Below are positions 25,534 through 37,128 of a stretch of 64,000 bases of DNA, one piece after another. Source of the stretch: Parietaria judaica. Taxonomy: Eukaryota > Streptophyta > Magnoliopsida > Rosales > Urticaceae. Position 1 is the stretch's first letter. Each line of letters starts with the position of its first letter. A program made the position numbers and the translations under genes. Location of the stretch: the NCBI GenBank assembly GCA_954871525.1, contig OX940863.1:7540001-7604000 (forward strand). Reading direction: 5' to 3'. A model generated the notes under the pieces. That model saw nothing but the letters and a program-made list of their open reading frames with translations, was not told where the DNA came from and did no database searches.

Positions 25534-27334
25534 ACAAATTAACTTATCAATGTTCACACCTTTTAAAACAGTACTTTCTCTTTATAATTTTTCAACACCA
25601 AATACTCATACTCATATAAAATAATGCTTTCATACTATGTCCTTGTGATAGTTTTAAAAGAGTTCATGTTTACCTTTTTACGTCGAGTACCCGTGCAAAC
25701 GATTCAGTCCAGGTTCCTCAATGAGCAATGTGTGCTAACCACCTAATGAATTTATTACCAAGTACTCAAGGAATCAATTTCACTGTCCGTGAATGCTTTA
25801 TACTTATACAAGTAATGCAATGCATATTTCAAGTCAAATTTCACGATACTTAGTTCTTTAAAACACATTTCGGGAAAACTAGCTCGGTTTTGATAAAAGA
25901 TATAATCGCTTTGTAAAACCATTTGGAAAAAGTGCCTATCTGTATTTTCAAACTAACCAATACTTATTTAATCCATCCTTTCTAAAATATAAATCGGTTT
26001 CCACAAAAATGCCAAGACTTACACTAACCGAGCAAACTAGCTCTACAAATGTTCGAATCGATTCTTTTCTCCAACCAACCACAAATATGATCAACATAAA
26101 TGCAACATCATTATATAGGACATTATTATAAACCACCCATGGTTCATTTAAAAATATTTATGTAGGGCAGCAAGCTAACATATTAAAATTACTCACAATA
26201 ACACAAAACTAGCTCTTAAGTAACCTAATTTTGACTCTTCGCAAGATCTCTCACCAAAGCAATGTTATAAAAGAATTTTAATCAATGTGAGATAGATTAT
26301 AAATCACATAGATCTGTAAAACATATATCCATTGCTTGAATTTTTGAATCCAAATCAAAACCATAAAAGAAGTGAAAAATTACTAACCGATGAGACAATC
26401 TAAGCTCTAGATTGAAAATTCTAAATCCAATTTGAGCTCTTCCACTTGGAGAAGCTTGGAATCAGAGAAAGAAATGTTTGTGAGGGTTTTCTATCTAATA
26501 AAAAGCTCTGGTCGAAGATAAGAAGAAATGAGGAGGGCTTACTTTGATTTACATGATAACTTAAAGGCTAATTTGGTACTTTTCTTACTTAGCAAGAGGT
26601 GTCTCTCTATTACACTTACAAGCTGACTCATACTAGTATAAAAAAAATTAAATACATACAAAACCATCAGAGCATGGTGAAACCTAGTCCCGGTTCAATC
26701 GGTTTTGATTACTTTTGACTTCTCCGCTTCTACGCACCGTTTTTATTATTATTCGGTAAAACCTACTTATAAACCAATAAAAATGTTTAATATAATTTCA
26801 TTTACCTATTTAATAATAGATAGTAAATAGTAATTATTTGAAATAGCTATTTGAACAAAATACTAACCGAAAAGTTAAACCGAGCCATTTCACGCTTACC
26901 GAGCAAAATACGAAACCGAAACGTCATGCTTGCTTCGAGTTGACTATGACTTCATTTTTTTTTAGTATGAAATAAATCATTTAACAAAATATATTTGACC
27001 TACTTGTGATGTCATGAAAAATGCACGGATTTCAGTGTATCGTGAATTTTACCGAAATATGAACAGTGAAAACTAAAGAGTACTATATGCATGAGTTTAT
27101 CACCTAAATGCTTATAGTATCAATTCATTTACTCATTTAGCACACAATGCTTCACTCTTGAGGAATACCGGACCTTCACGCTGCATGAAATTACTCAACA
27201 AACGATGTTAAAAACAAATAATGTTCTTGTACATAAGGTATAGGAGGTGTGCAATCTATATGAAATGTTTTATTATGCATCGTGAATGTGTTATTACTGG
27301 TCATAATTGTACGTGAGAATTTGGGTTATCACAA

Positions 27335-27346
27335 TCTTCCACCCTT
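27335..27346 (-). promoter_or_regulatory. Polypurine tract (PPT)
   Basis: On the minus strand AAGGGTGGAAGA lies one base before the TG of the downstream LTR. A purine-rich tract at this place is the usual primer for plus-strand DNA synthesis in LTR retroelements. One T interrupts the purine run. Confidence 0.85.
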
Positions 27347-27371
27347 ATAAAAATTTAGTCCTCGAAATTTA

Positions 27372-29327
27372 CTAACCGAATAGTGAAGGGTATTTGATTC
27401 TCATATCATGCTCTGTTTCCCATGTGGCCTCGTCAGTGGAATGATGCCTCCATAATATCTTGACTAATGGAATTTGTCTATTCCTTAGCTGTCGTACTTC
27501 TCTTTCTAGAATCTTCAAGGGTGTCTCCTCGTACGATAAATCAGAACGCAACTCAAGTGGCTCATAACTCAAGACATGAGATGGGTTCTGGATGTACTTT
27601 TTCAACATGGAAACATGAAACACATTGTGAACCGCAGATAGTAATGGGGGTAGCGCTAATCTGTAAGCGACGTCTCCGACCCGCTCGAGAATTTGAAATG
27701 GTCCAATGAATCGAGGACTAAGTTTTCCCTTTTTACCAAACCGCATGACACCTTTTATCGGAGCGACTTTGAGAAACACCATATCACCCTCATTAAATTC
27801 TAGCTTTCTCCGACGAGTATCCGCATAACTCTTTTGTCTACTTTGTGAAGTCAGCATCCTTTTTCGAATCTTCTCAATAGCTTCTCCCGTTCGTTTTACC
27901 AAATCAGGACCAAGAAACCTTTGTTCACCCATTTCATCCCAATGAATAGGAGATCTACATTTCCTTCCGTAGAGTGCTTCATAAGGAGCCATCCCTATAG
28001 ATGAATGAAAGCTATTGTTGTAGGAAAACTCCACCAACGGTAAGTAGACATTCCAATTTTTTTCAAAATCTAATACACAAGCTCTTAGCATATCCTCCAG
28101 TGTTTTAATTGTCCTTTCTGACTGCCCATCGGTCTGTGTATGAAAAGACGTACTAAATGCTAATCTTGTGCCCAATGCCTTGTGTAAACTCTTCCAAAAT
28201 GATGATGTAAATTTTGGATCCCTATCTGAAACAATAGATATTGGAACACCATGAAGTCTAACGATCTCTTTGAGATATACTTCTGCGTATTTATCCATCA
28301 AATAAGTCGTGCGAACAGGAAGAAAATGAGCTGACTTTGTCAATCTATCAACAATAACCCAAATTGCATCATAACCCTCTTTTAGTTTTGGAAGTCCAAC
28401 CACAAAATCCATGGTAACTTTTTCCCACTTCCATTGGGGAATATCAAGGGGTTGTAAAGTTCCTGCAGGTCTTTGGTGCAGGAACTTTAACACAAATCTA
28501 ACTACGTCACCTTTCATCCCTGGCCACCAATAAAACATCTTCAAATCTCTATACATTTTACTTGTTCCAGGATGAACTGAGTAACGTGAGTTGTGAGCCT
28601 CGACCAGTATCTCTTTACGAAGACCATTAGCATTAGGGACATATAATCTTTCTTGGAACCTAACGATACCTTCGTTGGACATATTCAAATCTTTCTGTTT
28701 CCTTGTCTCAACACTTGGCATCATATCCTTCAAATATTGGTCAGAACATTGAGCTTCCTTAATTCTTTCCAACAACGTTGGCTTGAGAGACATGCTAAAA
28801 AGTTTTTCCACAGTGCCCATTCTGACAAACTCAATCTCTAACCTTTCCAATTCCTTCTGGAGTGGTTTAGGTACTATCCCCAAAATTGTTAAACTTAAAG
28901 TTGACTTCCGACTTAAAGCATCAGCTACCACATTTGCCTTCCCTGGATGGTAGTTAATTGTACATTCATAATCCTTTACTAACTCCAACCATCTTCTCTG
29001 TCGCATATTTAGTTCTTTTTGAGTGAAGAAGTACTTCAACCTCTTGTGATCTGTATAAATATCACACTTCTCACCATAAAGGTAATGCCTCCAGATCTTT
29101 AAAGCAAATACAACTACAGCTAGCTCTAGATCATGTGTCGGGTAATTCTTTTCATAATCCTTCAACTGGCGAGAAGCATAGGCAATAACTCTTCCATTTT
29201 GCATAAGCACACAACCAAGTCCTGATCCTGAAGCGTCACAGTAAACAACCAATCCGTCACAACCGTTCGGAATGGCTAATACTGGAGCAGAAACCAATTT
29301 CTCTTTTAATGTTTGGAAACATCGCTC
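27372..29327 (-). pseudogene. pol, 3' part: RNase H, integrase, chromodomain (after the in-frame stop)
   Basis: This continues the reading frame of the upstream gag-pol ORF after a TGA. The next usable codon often taken as a start (29297) is TTG, so it is not a separate gene. Counting from that codon: RNase H at about 15-130 with acidic residues D21, E58, D83 and D126; integrase catalytic core D297, D358 and E394, with 35 residues between the last two; a GPF-type region near 526-550; and a chromodomain at about 588-640 ending [16 protein letters not shown], then TAG. The integrase zinc-binding domain keeps its two His (H235, H242), but no Cys pair follows. The segment near residues 270-276 is about eight residues shorter than usual in the family and coincides with an inverted repeat at 28455-28489. 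Expression would need readthrough of the stop. Confidence 0.93.
28455..28489. repeat. Perfect 13-bp inverted repeat at the integrase zinc-finger deletion
   Basis: Arms TAAAGTTCCTGCA (28455-28467) and TGCAGGAACTTTA (28477-28489) flank a 9-base spacer. They lie exactly where the integrase zinc-binding Cys pair is missing. One arm codes for conserved downstream sequence, while the other replaces the expected upstream sequence. This fits a template-switch event that copied one arm in inverted orientation and dropped the bases between. Confidence 0.85.
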
Positions 29328-31853
29328 TCATTCTTCCGACCATTCAAACTTTACTTTCTTCCTTGTCAAATTAGTGAGTGGTGACGCTATCTTTGAGAAT
29401 CCTTCTATGAACTTTCTGTAGTAACCTGCCAAACCCAAAAAGCTTCGCACCTCAAATACTGTTTTTGGTTGTGGCCAACTTCTCACTGCGTCTACTTTTG
29501 AGGGATCAACAGAAATCCCATCCTTTGATACAACATGACCAAGGAACGACACTTTCTCCAGCCAAAACTCACACTTTTTGAACTTTGCATATAACTTATT
29601 TTCCTTCAACATATTCAACACTATCCTTAGATGTTCAACATGTTCTTCCTCTGACCGAGAGTAAATAAGGATATCATCAATAAACACAATTACAAATCGA
29701 TCTAGATAATCTTTGAAAACTCTATTCATCAAGTCCATAAAGACTGCGGGCGCGTTAGTCAGCCCAAAAGGCATAACGAGAAACTCATAATGCCCGTATC
29801 TTGTTTTAAAAGATGTTTTCTGAATTGCTTCTTCACTAACTTTTACTTGATGATAACCAAATCGCAAGTCAATTTTAGAAAATACTGATGCTCCTTGGAG
29901 TTGGTCAAACAAGTCATCTATTCTTGGCAATGGGTATATGTTCTTTATGGTTACTTTATTTAAGTCTCTGTAGTCTATGCAGAGTCTCATTGAACCATCC
30001 TTCTTTTTAACAAACAACACTGGAGCTCCCCAGTGTGAAAAACTTGGGCGTATAAATCCTTTGTCTAGCAACTCTTGCAGTTGAATTTTCAACTCTTTTA
30101 ATTCTGTCGGAGCCATTCTATACGGAGCTTTTGATATTGGTGCGGTACCCGGAGTCAAATCAATGTTAAACTCTATATCTCGGTCTGGTGGTAGACCTGG
30201 TAATTCCTCTGGAAATACTTCTTTAAATTCTCGCACTACAGGAACTTCATCAATCTTCAAATCATTCTCTAATCGAGTGTCGACTACACTTGCTAGATAA
30301 CCCTCGCAACCACTATCTAGCAATCGTCTTGCCTTCAATGCAGATATAAGAGGAGTTCTTAATTTTGGAGTTGTGCCGATGAAAATAACTTCTTCTTCCC
30401 CATATGGTCGAAACGTAACAATCTTTTTCATATAGTCTATGTTTGCACGATACTTTGATAAAAAATCCATCCCAAGTATCACATCATAGTCTTGCATATC
30501 AAGTATAACAAGGTCAGCGCAAAGTTCTTTTCCTTCAACCAAAATTGTGCAGCGACGAAGTACTTCGTTTGAATACATTAGATCCCCTGAGGGAAGGGAC
30601 ACATTGTAATAAATATCAAGTTTTTCAAGTGGCTTTCCCAATCTTCTCACGTACTTTATTGATGCAAATGAATGTGTGGCTCCTGAATCTATTAATGCAT
30701 GAGAAGAGTTTCCAGCAATAATCATTTTACCTGACACAACATATGGATTTGTTGAAGCTTCTGCTTGAGTGAGTGCAAACACTCTTGCTGGAACATTCTT
30801 TGCACCTTGAACTTGAGCTTTGCAGTCTCGTGCAAAAGGACCCATCTTTCCACATTGATAACATGCTCCTGGGCCCTCCATGCAAACACCATGATGAAAT
30901 CTTCCGCACTTCGTACACTTCGGCTTCTGGTTTGTGAAAAATCCTTGTCTGGGATTATTAGTTTTGGGCCGCTTGAATTGATTCCATTGACCTTGGCCTT
31001 GTCCGCCAAAATTACGTCGTTTGTTGTCTCTATTCCATGGTTGTTTTGCCTTCTTACTTGATTGAAAATTGGAATTGAACGATGACTTCATATCCTTGAC
31101 TCTTACTTCATTTTCCTTAGCTTTCTGAACTATTTTGCGTTGCGCCCGTTCAGCAGTTAAAGCTTGCTCCACAACTTTTGAATATGAAGTCCCTTCTCTT
31201 TCATTGACTGTCACATCCCTAAATATCTCAGGGTTTAAACCCTCGAAAAACTGCTCAACCTTCAACTCATTGTTATCACTAAAATGAGAAGCATATCGAG
31301 AAAGTTCATCAAACTTCTTGACATATTCATCAATTGACATGTCACCCTGTTTCAGATTTGCCAATTCCTTTCTTTTCTCAATCCGCGCTGCTTTGGTAAT
31401 ATACTTGACATCGAAAAGCTCCTTGAACCTTTCCCATGTCATAGTAGGAACATCATGAATACTAACGATAGCATCCCACCAATAGCTAGCAGCATCTCGA
31501 ACGTAAAAGGAATCACAAGAAACTTTAGCATCATTGGGAATCTTACCATAGCTAAACATACGCTCGACTGTTCTTATCCAGCCCTGTGAAACATTCGGAT
31601 CACAATCACCGACAAAGATCGGTGGTTTAAGTTTTTGGAACTTTTCACAGGCTGAATCTGTGACATCATGTCTCGGAGGTGGTGTAGGCGGTTCTTGGCG
31701 TGGTGGTGGGGGAGGATTATGAGCGTTAGCCTCCCTTTCCATATCACGTTCCAAGAACTTCTCTACTATGTCACACAAGCGATCAATGCGATCAACTCCA
31801 CTATTTCCTTGACTAGAAGAACCAATACCAGCTTGTTTCTTTGGTCTTCCCAT
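29328..31853 (-). CDS. gag-pol, 5' part: Gag, protease, reverse transcriptase (ends at in-frame TGA)
   Basis: An 841-codon ORF starting ATG (MGRPKKQ) 182 bases after the PBS. Gag capsid (retrotransposon gag) region at about 70-240. Two zinc-binding clusters follow: C313/C316/H320-321/C324, then C331, C334 and C344, in which position 339, normally His, is Pro. The aspartic protease motif is [11 protein letters not shown] with D389. RT spans about 560-800 with the catalytic FIDD at 724-727. A Phe sits at 665 in the [10 protein letters not shown] motif. The ORF stops at TGA (29328-29330), just before RNase H, and the same frame resumes directly after it. Gag forms the particle, protease matures it and RT copies the RNA. 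Plant chromoviruses normally code all this in one ORF, so the stop is a lesion unless it is read through. Confidence 0.94.
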   Translation of the reverse strand: MGRPKKQAGIGSSSQGNSGVDRIDRLCDIVEKFLERDMEREANAHNPPPPPRQEPPTPPPRHDVTDSACEKFQKLKPPIFVGDCDPNVSQGWIRTVERMFSYGKIPNDAKVSCDSFYVRDAASYWWDAIVSIHDVPTMTWERFKELFDVKYITKAARIEKRKELANLKQGDMSIDEYVKKFDELSRYASHFSDNNELKVEQFFEGLNPEIFRDVTVNEREGTSYSKVVEQALTAERAQRKIVQKAKENEVRVKDMKSSFNSNFQSSKKAKQPWNRDNKRRNFGGQGQGQWNQFKRPKTNNPRQGFFTNQKPKCTKCGRFHHGVCMEGPGACYQCGKMGPFARDCKAQVQGAKNVPARVFALTQAEASTNPYVVSGKMIIAGNSSHALIDSGATHSFASIKYVRRLGKPLEKLDIYYNVSLPSGDLMYSNEVLRRCTILVEGKELCADLVILDMQDYDVILGMDFLSKYRANIDYMKKIVTFRPYGEEEVIFIGTTPKLRTPLISALKARRLLDSGCEGYLASVVDTRLENDLKIDEVPVVREFKEVFPEELPGLPPDRDIEFNIDLTPGTAPISKAPYRMAPTELKELKIQLQELLDKGFIRPSFSHWGAPVLFVKKKDGSMRLCIDYRDLNKVTIKNIYPLPRIDDLFDQLQGASVFSKIDLRFGYHQVKVSEEAIQKTSFKTRYGHYEFLVMPFGLTNAPAVFMDLMNRVFKDYLDRFVIVFIDDILIYSRSEEEHVEHLRIVLNMLKENKLYAKFKKCEFWLEKVSFLGHVVSKDGISVDPSKVDAVRSWPQPKTVFEVRSFLGLAGYYRKFIEGFSKIASPLTNLTRKKVKFEWSEE

Positions 31854-32022
31854 ATCCTATATATATACCATCCTTAGTCACGTACACTTTATTTTATAAC
31901 CAATAATGAACACATTTCATTATTCTCATTGTCAAAATTAAAGTAAAACTTACAGTTTGGCTGAACATCTCCACCCGAGAAACAATGTATATGGAAAGTC
32001 TACAGAAAAGATTTAAACCTTG
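31854..32022 (-). other. Untranslated leader between PBS and gag
   Basis: About 170 bases between the primer-binding site and the gag ATG in element sense. It is AT-rich with a TATATATA run just before the ATG. No ORF of note; probably the 5' leader containing packaging signals, which I cannot point to. Confidence 0.6.
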
Positions 32023-32035
32023 GGCTCTGATACCA
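32023..32035 (-). promoter_or_regulatory. Primer-binding site, initiator-Met tRNA type
   Basis: On the minus strand TGGTATCAGAGCC lies four bases after the end of the upstream LTR. It is complementary to the 3' end of plant initiator-Met tRNA including CCA, the usual primer for plant Ty3/gypsy and many other plant LTR elements. Confidence 0.93.
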
Positions 32036-32203
32036 AACATGTAGGACCCGCTACCTCATTTAGTTTAAAACACTTTTACTTTCCAAAAAGTGGACAAAAT
32101 TTAAACTTTTAAATTTCTATTATGTAATATAGTTTTGTACATACACGAAATTACTTTATAACGACCGTGTTACTTTGTCCCATGTACATATGGACATCAA
32201 AAC

Positions 32204-32213
32204 TATATATATA
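32204..32213 (-). promoter_or_regulatory. Candidate TATA box of the 5' LTR
   Basis: TATATATATA lies about 165 bases before the inner end of the upstream LTR in element sense. A start some 30 bases further on would leave an R-U5 of about 130-140 bases. The same motif sits at 24896-24905 in the other LTR. Support is position and sequence only. Other TATA-like runs exist in this AT-rich LTR. Confidence 0.4.
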
Positions 32214-32519
32214 CAATTCAAAATAGGCCCATTAGGTCAAAAGGTTCCATATACATATGCTTTACGGTGTGCGAGAGTGCTCATCCAAACGCCAAGATGA
32301 CTAGTCATGTCTAGATGCACCCTCACCTATATCACAAGAACTACGTGAGCTAAAGCTCAGTAAACCAGAACCGTATACATATAGATATACTTAAACATAC
32401 CATAAACTCTTATTCTTATAGTACCAATATATTATAAAATATTATGCGCGTTATTATGTGTTCAAAGAAGGTTAATCGTCTAGGCCTATTAGTAAGCTTC
32501 CACGTGTCCCATCGAACCT

Positions 32520-32841
32520 TGGCCACATACAAATATCTCAATCATACACATGAGACATCGTAACTCCCCAATCCTAGGAGTTACAATAGGTTCGAAAACA
32601 TCTTATGGGACCAATCCTATCCCACAAGATGTGTTAGTCCCCCAGTCCTAGGGACTAACAAAGGCCACGTGTGAGCAAACTATCGGACTCTGGCCAAATA
32701 TAAGTATCTCAATCATACACATGAGACACCGTAGTTCCCCAATCCTAGGAACTACAATAAGTCCGAGAAAGTCCTATGGCACAAACAATATCCCATAAGA
32801 CATATTAATCCCCCAATCCTAGGGACTAATATAGGCCACCA
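32520..32841. repeat. Tandem duplication inside the 5' LTR, period about 170 bp
   Basis: Counterpart of the duplicated segment in the other LTR, shifted by 7308 bases. It contains the same two TGGCC-led copies. Confidence 0.8.
32560..32832. promoter_or_regulatory. Cluster of LTR hairpins with a shared loop (5' LTR copy)
   Basis: Same set as in the other LTR. Here the first stem is perfect (GTAACTCC with GGAGTTAC), whereas the 3' LTR has one G-to-A change in it. In element sense the cluster lies in the presumed U3, upstream of the TATA candidate. Confidence 0.7.
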
Positions 32842-34642
32842 ACAAATTAACTTATCAATGTTCACACCTTTTAAAACAGTACTTTCTCTTTATAATTTTT
32901 CAACACCAAATACTCATACTCATATAAAATAATGCTTTCATACTATGTCCTTGTGATAGTTTTAAAAGAGTTCATGTTTACCTTTTTACGTCGAGTACCC
33001 GTGCAAACGATTCAGTCCAGGTTCCTCAATGAGCAATGTGTGCTAACCACCTAATGAATTTATTACCAAGTACTCAAGGAATCAATTTCACTGTCCGTGA
33101 ATGCTTTATACTTATACAAGTAATGCAATGCATATTTCAAGTCAAATTTCACGATACTTAGTTCTTTAAAACACATTTCGGGAAAACTAGCTCGGTTTTG
33201 ATAAAAGATATAATCGCTTTGTAAAACCATTTGGAAAAAGTGCCTATCTGTATTTTCAAACTAACCAATACTTATTTAATCCATCCTTTCTAAAATATAA
33301 ATCGGTTTCCACAAAAATTCCAAGACTTACACTAACCGAGCAAACTAGCTCTACAAATGTTCGAATCGATTCTTTTCTCCAACCAACCACAAATATGATC
33401 AACATAAATGCAACATCATTATATAGGACATTATTATAAACCACCCATGGTTCATTTAAAAATATTTATGTAGGGCAGCAAGCTAACATATTAAAATTAC
33501 TCACAATAACACAAAACTAGCTCTTAAGTAACCTAATTTTGACTCTTCGCAAGATCTCTCACCAAAGCAATGTTATAAAAGAATTTTAATCAATGTGAGA
33601 TAGATTATAAATCACATAGATCTGTAAAACATATATCCATTGCTTGAATTTTTGAATCCAAATCAAAACCATAAAAGAAGTGAAAAATTACTAACCGATG
33701 AGACAATCTAAGCTCTAGATTGAAAATTCTAAATCCAATTTGAGCTCTTCCACTTGGAGAAGCTTGGAATCAGAGAAAGAAATGTTTGTGAGGGTTTTCT
33801 ATCTAATAAAAAGCTCTGGTCGAAGATAAGAAGAAATGAGGAGGGCTTACTTTGATTTACATGATAACTTAAAGGCTAATTTGGTACTTTTCTTACTTAG
33901 CAAGAGGTGTCTCTCTATTACACTTACAAGCTGACTCATACTAGTATAAAAAAAATTAAATACATACAAAACCATCAGAGCATGGTGAAACCTAGTCCCG
34001 GTTCAATCGGTTTTGATTACTTTTGACTTCTCCGCTTCTACGCACCGTTTTTATTATTATTCGGTAAAACCTACTTATAAACCAATAAAAATGTTTAATA
34101 TAATTTCATTTACCTATTTAATAATAGATAGTAAATAGTAATTATTTGAAATAGCTATTTGAACAAAATACTAACCGAAAAGTTAAACCGAGCCATTTCA
34201 CGCTTACCGAGCAAAATACGAAACCGAAACGTCATGCTTGCTTCGAGTTGAATATGACTTCATTTTTTTTTTAGTATGAAATAAATCATTTAACAAAATA
34301 TATTTGACCTACTTGTGATGTCATGAAAAATGCACGGATTTCAGTGTATCGTGAATTTTACTGAAATATGAACAGTGAAAACTAAAGAGTACTATATGCA
34401 TGAGTTTATCACCTAAATGCTTATAGTATCAATTCATTTACTCATTTAGCACACAATGCTTCACTCTTGAGGAATACCGGACCTTCACGCTGCATGAAAT
34501 TACTCAACAAACGATGTTAAAAACAAATAATGTTCTTGTACATAAGGTATAGGAGGTGTGCAATCTATATGAAATATTTTATTATTCATCGTGAATGTGT
34601 TATTACTGGTCATAATTGTACGTGAGAATTTGGGTTATCACA

Positions 34643-34647
34643 GCATT
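34643..34647. repeat. Target-site duplication, right copy (GCATT)
   Basis: GCATT directly after the terminal CA of the LTR matches the five bases before the element. Removing the element and one GCATT leaves 97 + 77 = 174 bases, exactly one intact satellite monomer of the CACATAGC type. Confidence 0.93.
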
Positions 34648-36286
34648 TCACATAGCATTTCTTTATTTTACATTTTTTACAACCTTAAATTTCGAACCAA
34701 TTGAAAAAATAATGATTTTAAAGCTTATACATTGGAATTTGAATATAACAAGAGTTCTCATGCAAAAATATGAAAGGATTAAATTGTTGATGAGAAATGC
34801 CATAGGAAATGCTATAGCATTTCACATAGCATTTCTTTATTTTACATTTTTTACAACCTTAAATTTCGAACCAATTGAAAAAATAATGATTTTCAAGCTT
34901 ATACATTGGAATTTGAATATAACAAGAGTTCTCATGAAAATATATGCAAGGATTAAATTGTTGACGAGAAATGCCACAGGAAATGCTATAGCATTTCCTA
35001 TAGCATTTTTTTATTTTACATTTTTTACAACCTTAAATTTCGAACCAATTGAAAAAATAATGATTTTAGGGCTTATACATTGTAATTTGAATATAAATAG
35101 AGTTCTCATGCAAAAATATGCAAGGATTAAATTGTTGACGAGAAATGCCATAGGAAATGCTAGCATTTCCTATAGCATTTCTTTATTTTACATTGTTTAC
35201 AACCTTAAATTTCGAACCAATTGAAAAAATAAGTATTTTAGGGATTATACATTGGAATTTGAATATAACAAGAGTTCTCATGCAAAAATATGCAAGGATT
35301 AAATTGTTGACGAGAAATGCCATAGCATTTCCTATAGCATTTCTTTATTTTACATTTTTTACAACCTTAAATTCTGAACCAATTGAAAAATAAGTATTTT
35401 AGGGCTTATACATTGGAATTTGAATATAACAAGAGTTCTCATGCAAAAATATGCAAGGATTAAATTGTTGACGAGAAATGCCATACGAAATGCTATAGCA
35501 TTTCCTATAGCATTTCTTTATTTTACATTTTTTACAACCTTAAATTTCGAACCAATTGAAAAAATAATGATTTTAAAGCTTATACATTGGAATTTGAATA
35601 TAACAAGAGTTCTCATGCAAAAATATGAAAGGATTAAATTGTTGATGAGAAATGCCATAGGAAATTCTATAGCATTTCACATAGCATTTCTTTATTTTAC
35701 ATTTTTTACAACCTTAAATTTCGAACCAATTGAAAAAATAATGATTTTCAAGCTTATACATTGGAATTTGAATATAACAAGAGTTCTCATGAAAATATAT
35801 GCAAGGATTAAATTGTTGACGAGAAATGCCATAGGAAATGCTATAGCATTTCTTATAGCATTTCTTTATTTTACATTTTTTACAACCTTAAATTTCGAAC
35901 CAATTGAAAAAATAATAATTTTAGGGCTTATACATTGTAATTTGAATATAAATAGAGTTCTCATGCAAAAATATGCAAGGATTAAATTGTTGACGAGAAA
36001 TGCCATAGGAAATGCTAGCATTTCCTATAACATTTCTTTATTTTACATTTTTTACAACCTTAAATTTCGAACCAATTGAAAAAATAAGTATTTTAGGGAT
36101 GATACATTGGAATTTGAATATAACAAGAGTTCTCATGCAAAAATATGCAAGGATTAAATTGTTGACGAGAAATGCCATAGGAAATGCTATAGCATTTCCT
36201 ATAGCATTTCTATATTTTACATTTTTTACAACCTTAAATTCTGAACCAATTGAAAAATAAGTATTTTAGGGCTTATACATTGGAAT
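34648..36286. repeat. 5-monomer units continuing the left-arm family
   Basis: Two five-monomer blocks of about 867 bp: landmarks at 35420 recur at 36287, and the private GTTGATGAGAAATGCC at about 34787 recurs near 35641. Monomers with CACATAGC and ATGAAAATATATGC, typical of 6.3-24.7 kb, occur here and fade after this block. The retrotransposon therefore split one original domain. Confidence 0.8.
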
Positions 36287-37128
36287 TTGAATATAACAAG
36301 AGTTCTCGTGCAAAAATATGCAAGGATTAAATTGTTGACGAGAAATGCCATACGAAATGCTATAGCATTTCCTATAGCATTTCTTTATTTTACATTTTTT
36401 ACAACCTTAAATTTCGAACCAATTGAAAAAATAATGATTTTAAAGCTTATACATTGGAATTTGAATATAACAAGAGTTCTCATGCAAAAATATGCAAGAA
36501 TTAAGTTGTTGACGAGAAATGCCATAGGAAATGCTATAGCATTTCCTATAGCATTTATTTATTTTACATTTTTTACAACCTTAAATTTTGAACCAATTGA
36601 AAAAATAATGATTTTAAAGCTTATACATTGGAATTTGAATATACCAAGAGTTCTCATGCAAAAATATGCAAGGATTATATTGTTGACGAGAAATGCCATA
36701 GGAAATGCTATAGCATTTCCTATAGCATTTCTTTATTTTACATTTTTTACAACCTTAAATTTCGAACCATTTGAAAAAATAATTATTTTAGGAATTATAC
36801 ATTGGAAATTTAATATAACAAGAGTTCTTATGCAAAAATATGCAAGGATTAAATTGTAGACGAGAAATGCGATAGGAAATGCTATAGCATTTCCTATAGC
36901 ATTTCTTTATTTTACATTTTTTACAACCTTAAATTTCGAACCAATTGAAAAAATAATTATTTTAGGGATTATACATTGGAATTTTAATATTACAAGCGTT
37001 CTCATTCAAAAATATGCAAGGATTAAATTATTGACGTTAAATTCCATAGGAAATGCTATAGCATTTCCTATAGCATTTCTATATTTTACATTGTTTACGA
37101 CTTAAAAGTCGAACCAATTGAAAAAATA
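36287..37128. repeat. Transitional satellite monomers before the 11-mer HOR
   Basis: About five monomers linking the 5-mer family to the 11-mer. First appearance of GACGTTAAATTCC and TTGTAGACGAGAAATGCG monomers, which then recur in every 11-mer. Confidence 0.7.

Larger units (their letters stand above)
24732..27333 (-). repeat. 3' LTR (in element sense)
   Basis: A 2602-bp direct repeat matching 32040-34642. On the plus strand it begins TGTAGCACCC and ends GGTTATCACA. Because the coding strand is minus, this is the downstream LTR. It contains a duplicated segment of about 170 bp with hairpins (25212-25533). It has no credible gene: the 62-codon minus-strand ORF at 25948-26136 recurs in the other LTR at 33256-33444, as expected for any LTR sequence. 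Confidence 0.96.
24732..34642 (-). mobile_element. Ty3/gypsy chromovirus LTR retrotransposon, Tekay/Del-like, complete structure
   Basis: A 9911-bp element with nearly identical LTRs of 2602 and 2603 bp beginning TG and ending CA, a 5-bp target duplication, a PBS, a PPT and one gag-pol region on the minus strand. Domain order is Gag, protease, RT, RNase H, integrase, then chromodomain. Integrase after RNase H defines Ty3/gypsy. The C-terminal chromodomain, two Gag zinc-binding clusters and long LTRs place it with plant chromoviruses, most likely Tekay/Del. It is inserted in satellite DNA. By eye the LTRs differ by nine substitutions and one T-run indel, about 0.35%, so the insertion is recent. 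The polyprotein has an in-frame stop and damaged zinc-binding motifs, so this copy is probably non-autonomous. Confidence 0.97.
32040..34642 (-). repeat. 5' LTR (in element sense)
   Basis: A 2603-bp direct repeat of 24732-27333. On the plus strand it begins TGTAGGACCC and ends GGTTATCACA. Differences from the other LTR by eye are nine substitutions, for example C/G five bases in, CGCGCG/TGCGCG, AATGCC/AATTCC and GACTATG/GAATATG, plus one T in the homopolymer near 34262. This LTR would drive transcription toward lower coordinates. Other than the duplicated hairpin region, it holds nothing I recognise as a gene. Confidence 0.96.

Noticed and set aside
25948..26136. 62-codon minus-strand ORF in the LTR (again at 33256-33444) as an extra element gene
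   Set aside because: Short, no recognisable motif, AT-rich, and duplicated only because it lies in the LTR.
29268..29297. Separate start codon for an independent RNase H-integrase gene
   Set aside because: The supposed start at 29297 is TTG inside a frame continuous with the upstream polyprotein, and the TGA alone separates the two parts.
30722..31061. Small ORFs on both strands overlapping gag
   Set aside because: They are other-frame shadows of the Gag zinc-knuckle region with no independent support.
24732..34642. Nested or second transposable element inside the retrotransposon
   Set aside because: The internal length is accounted for by leader, polyprotein and PPT. No additional terminal repeats or foreign coding region seen.
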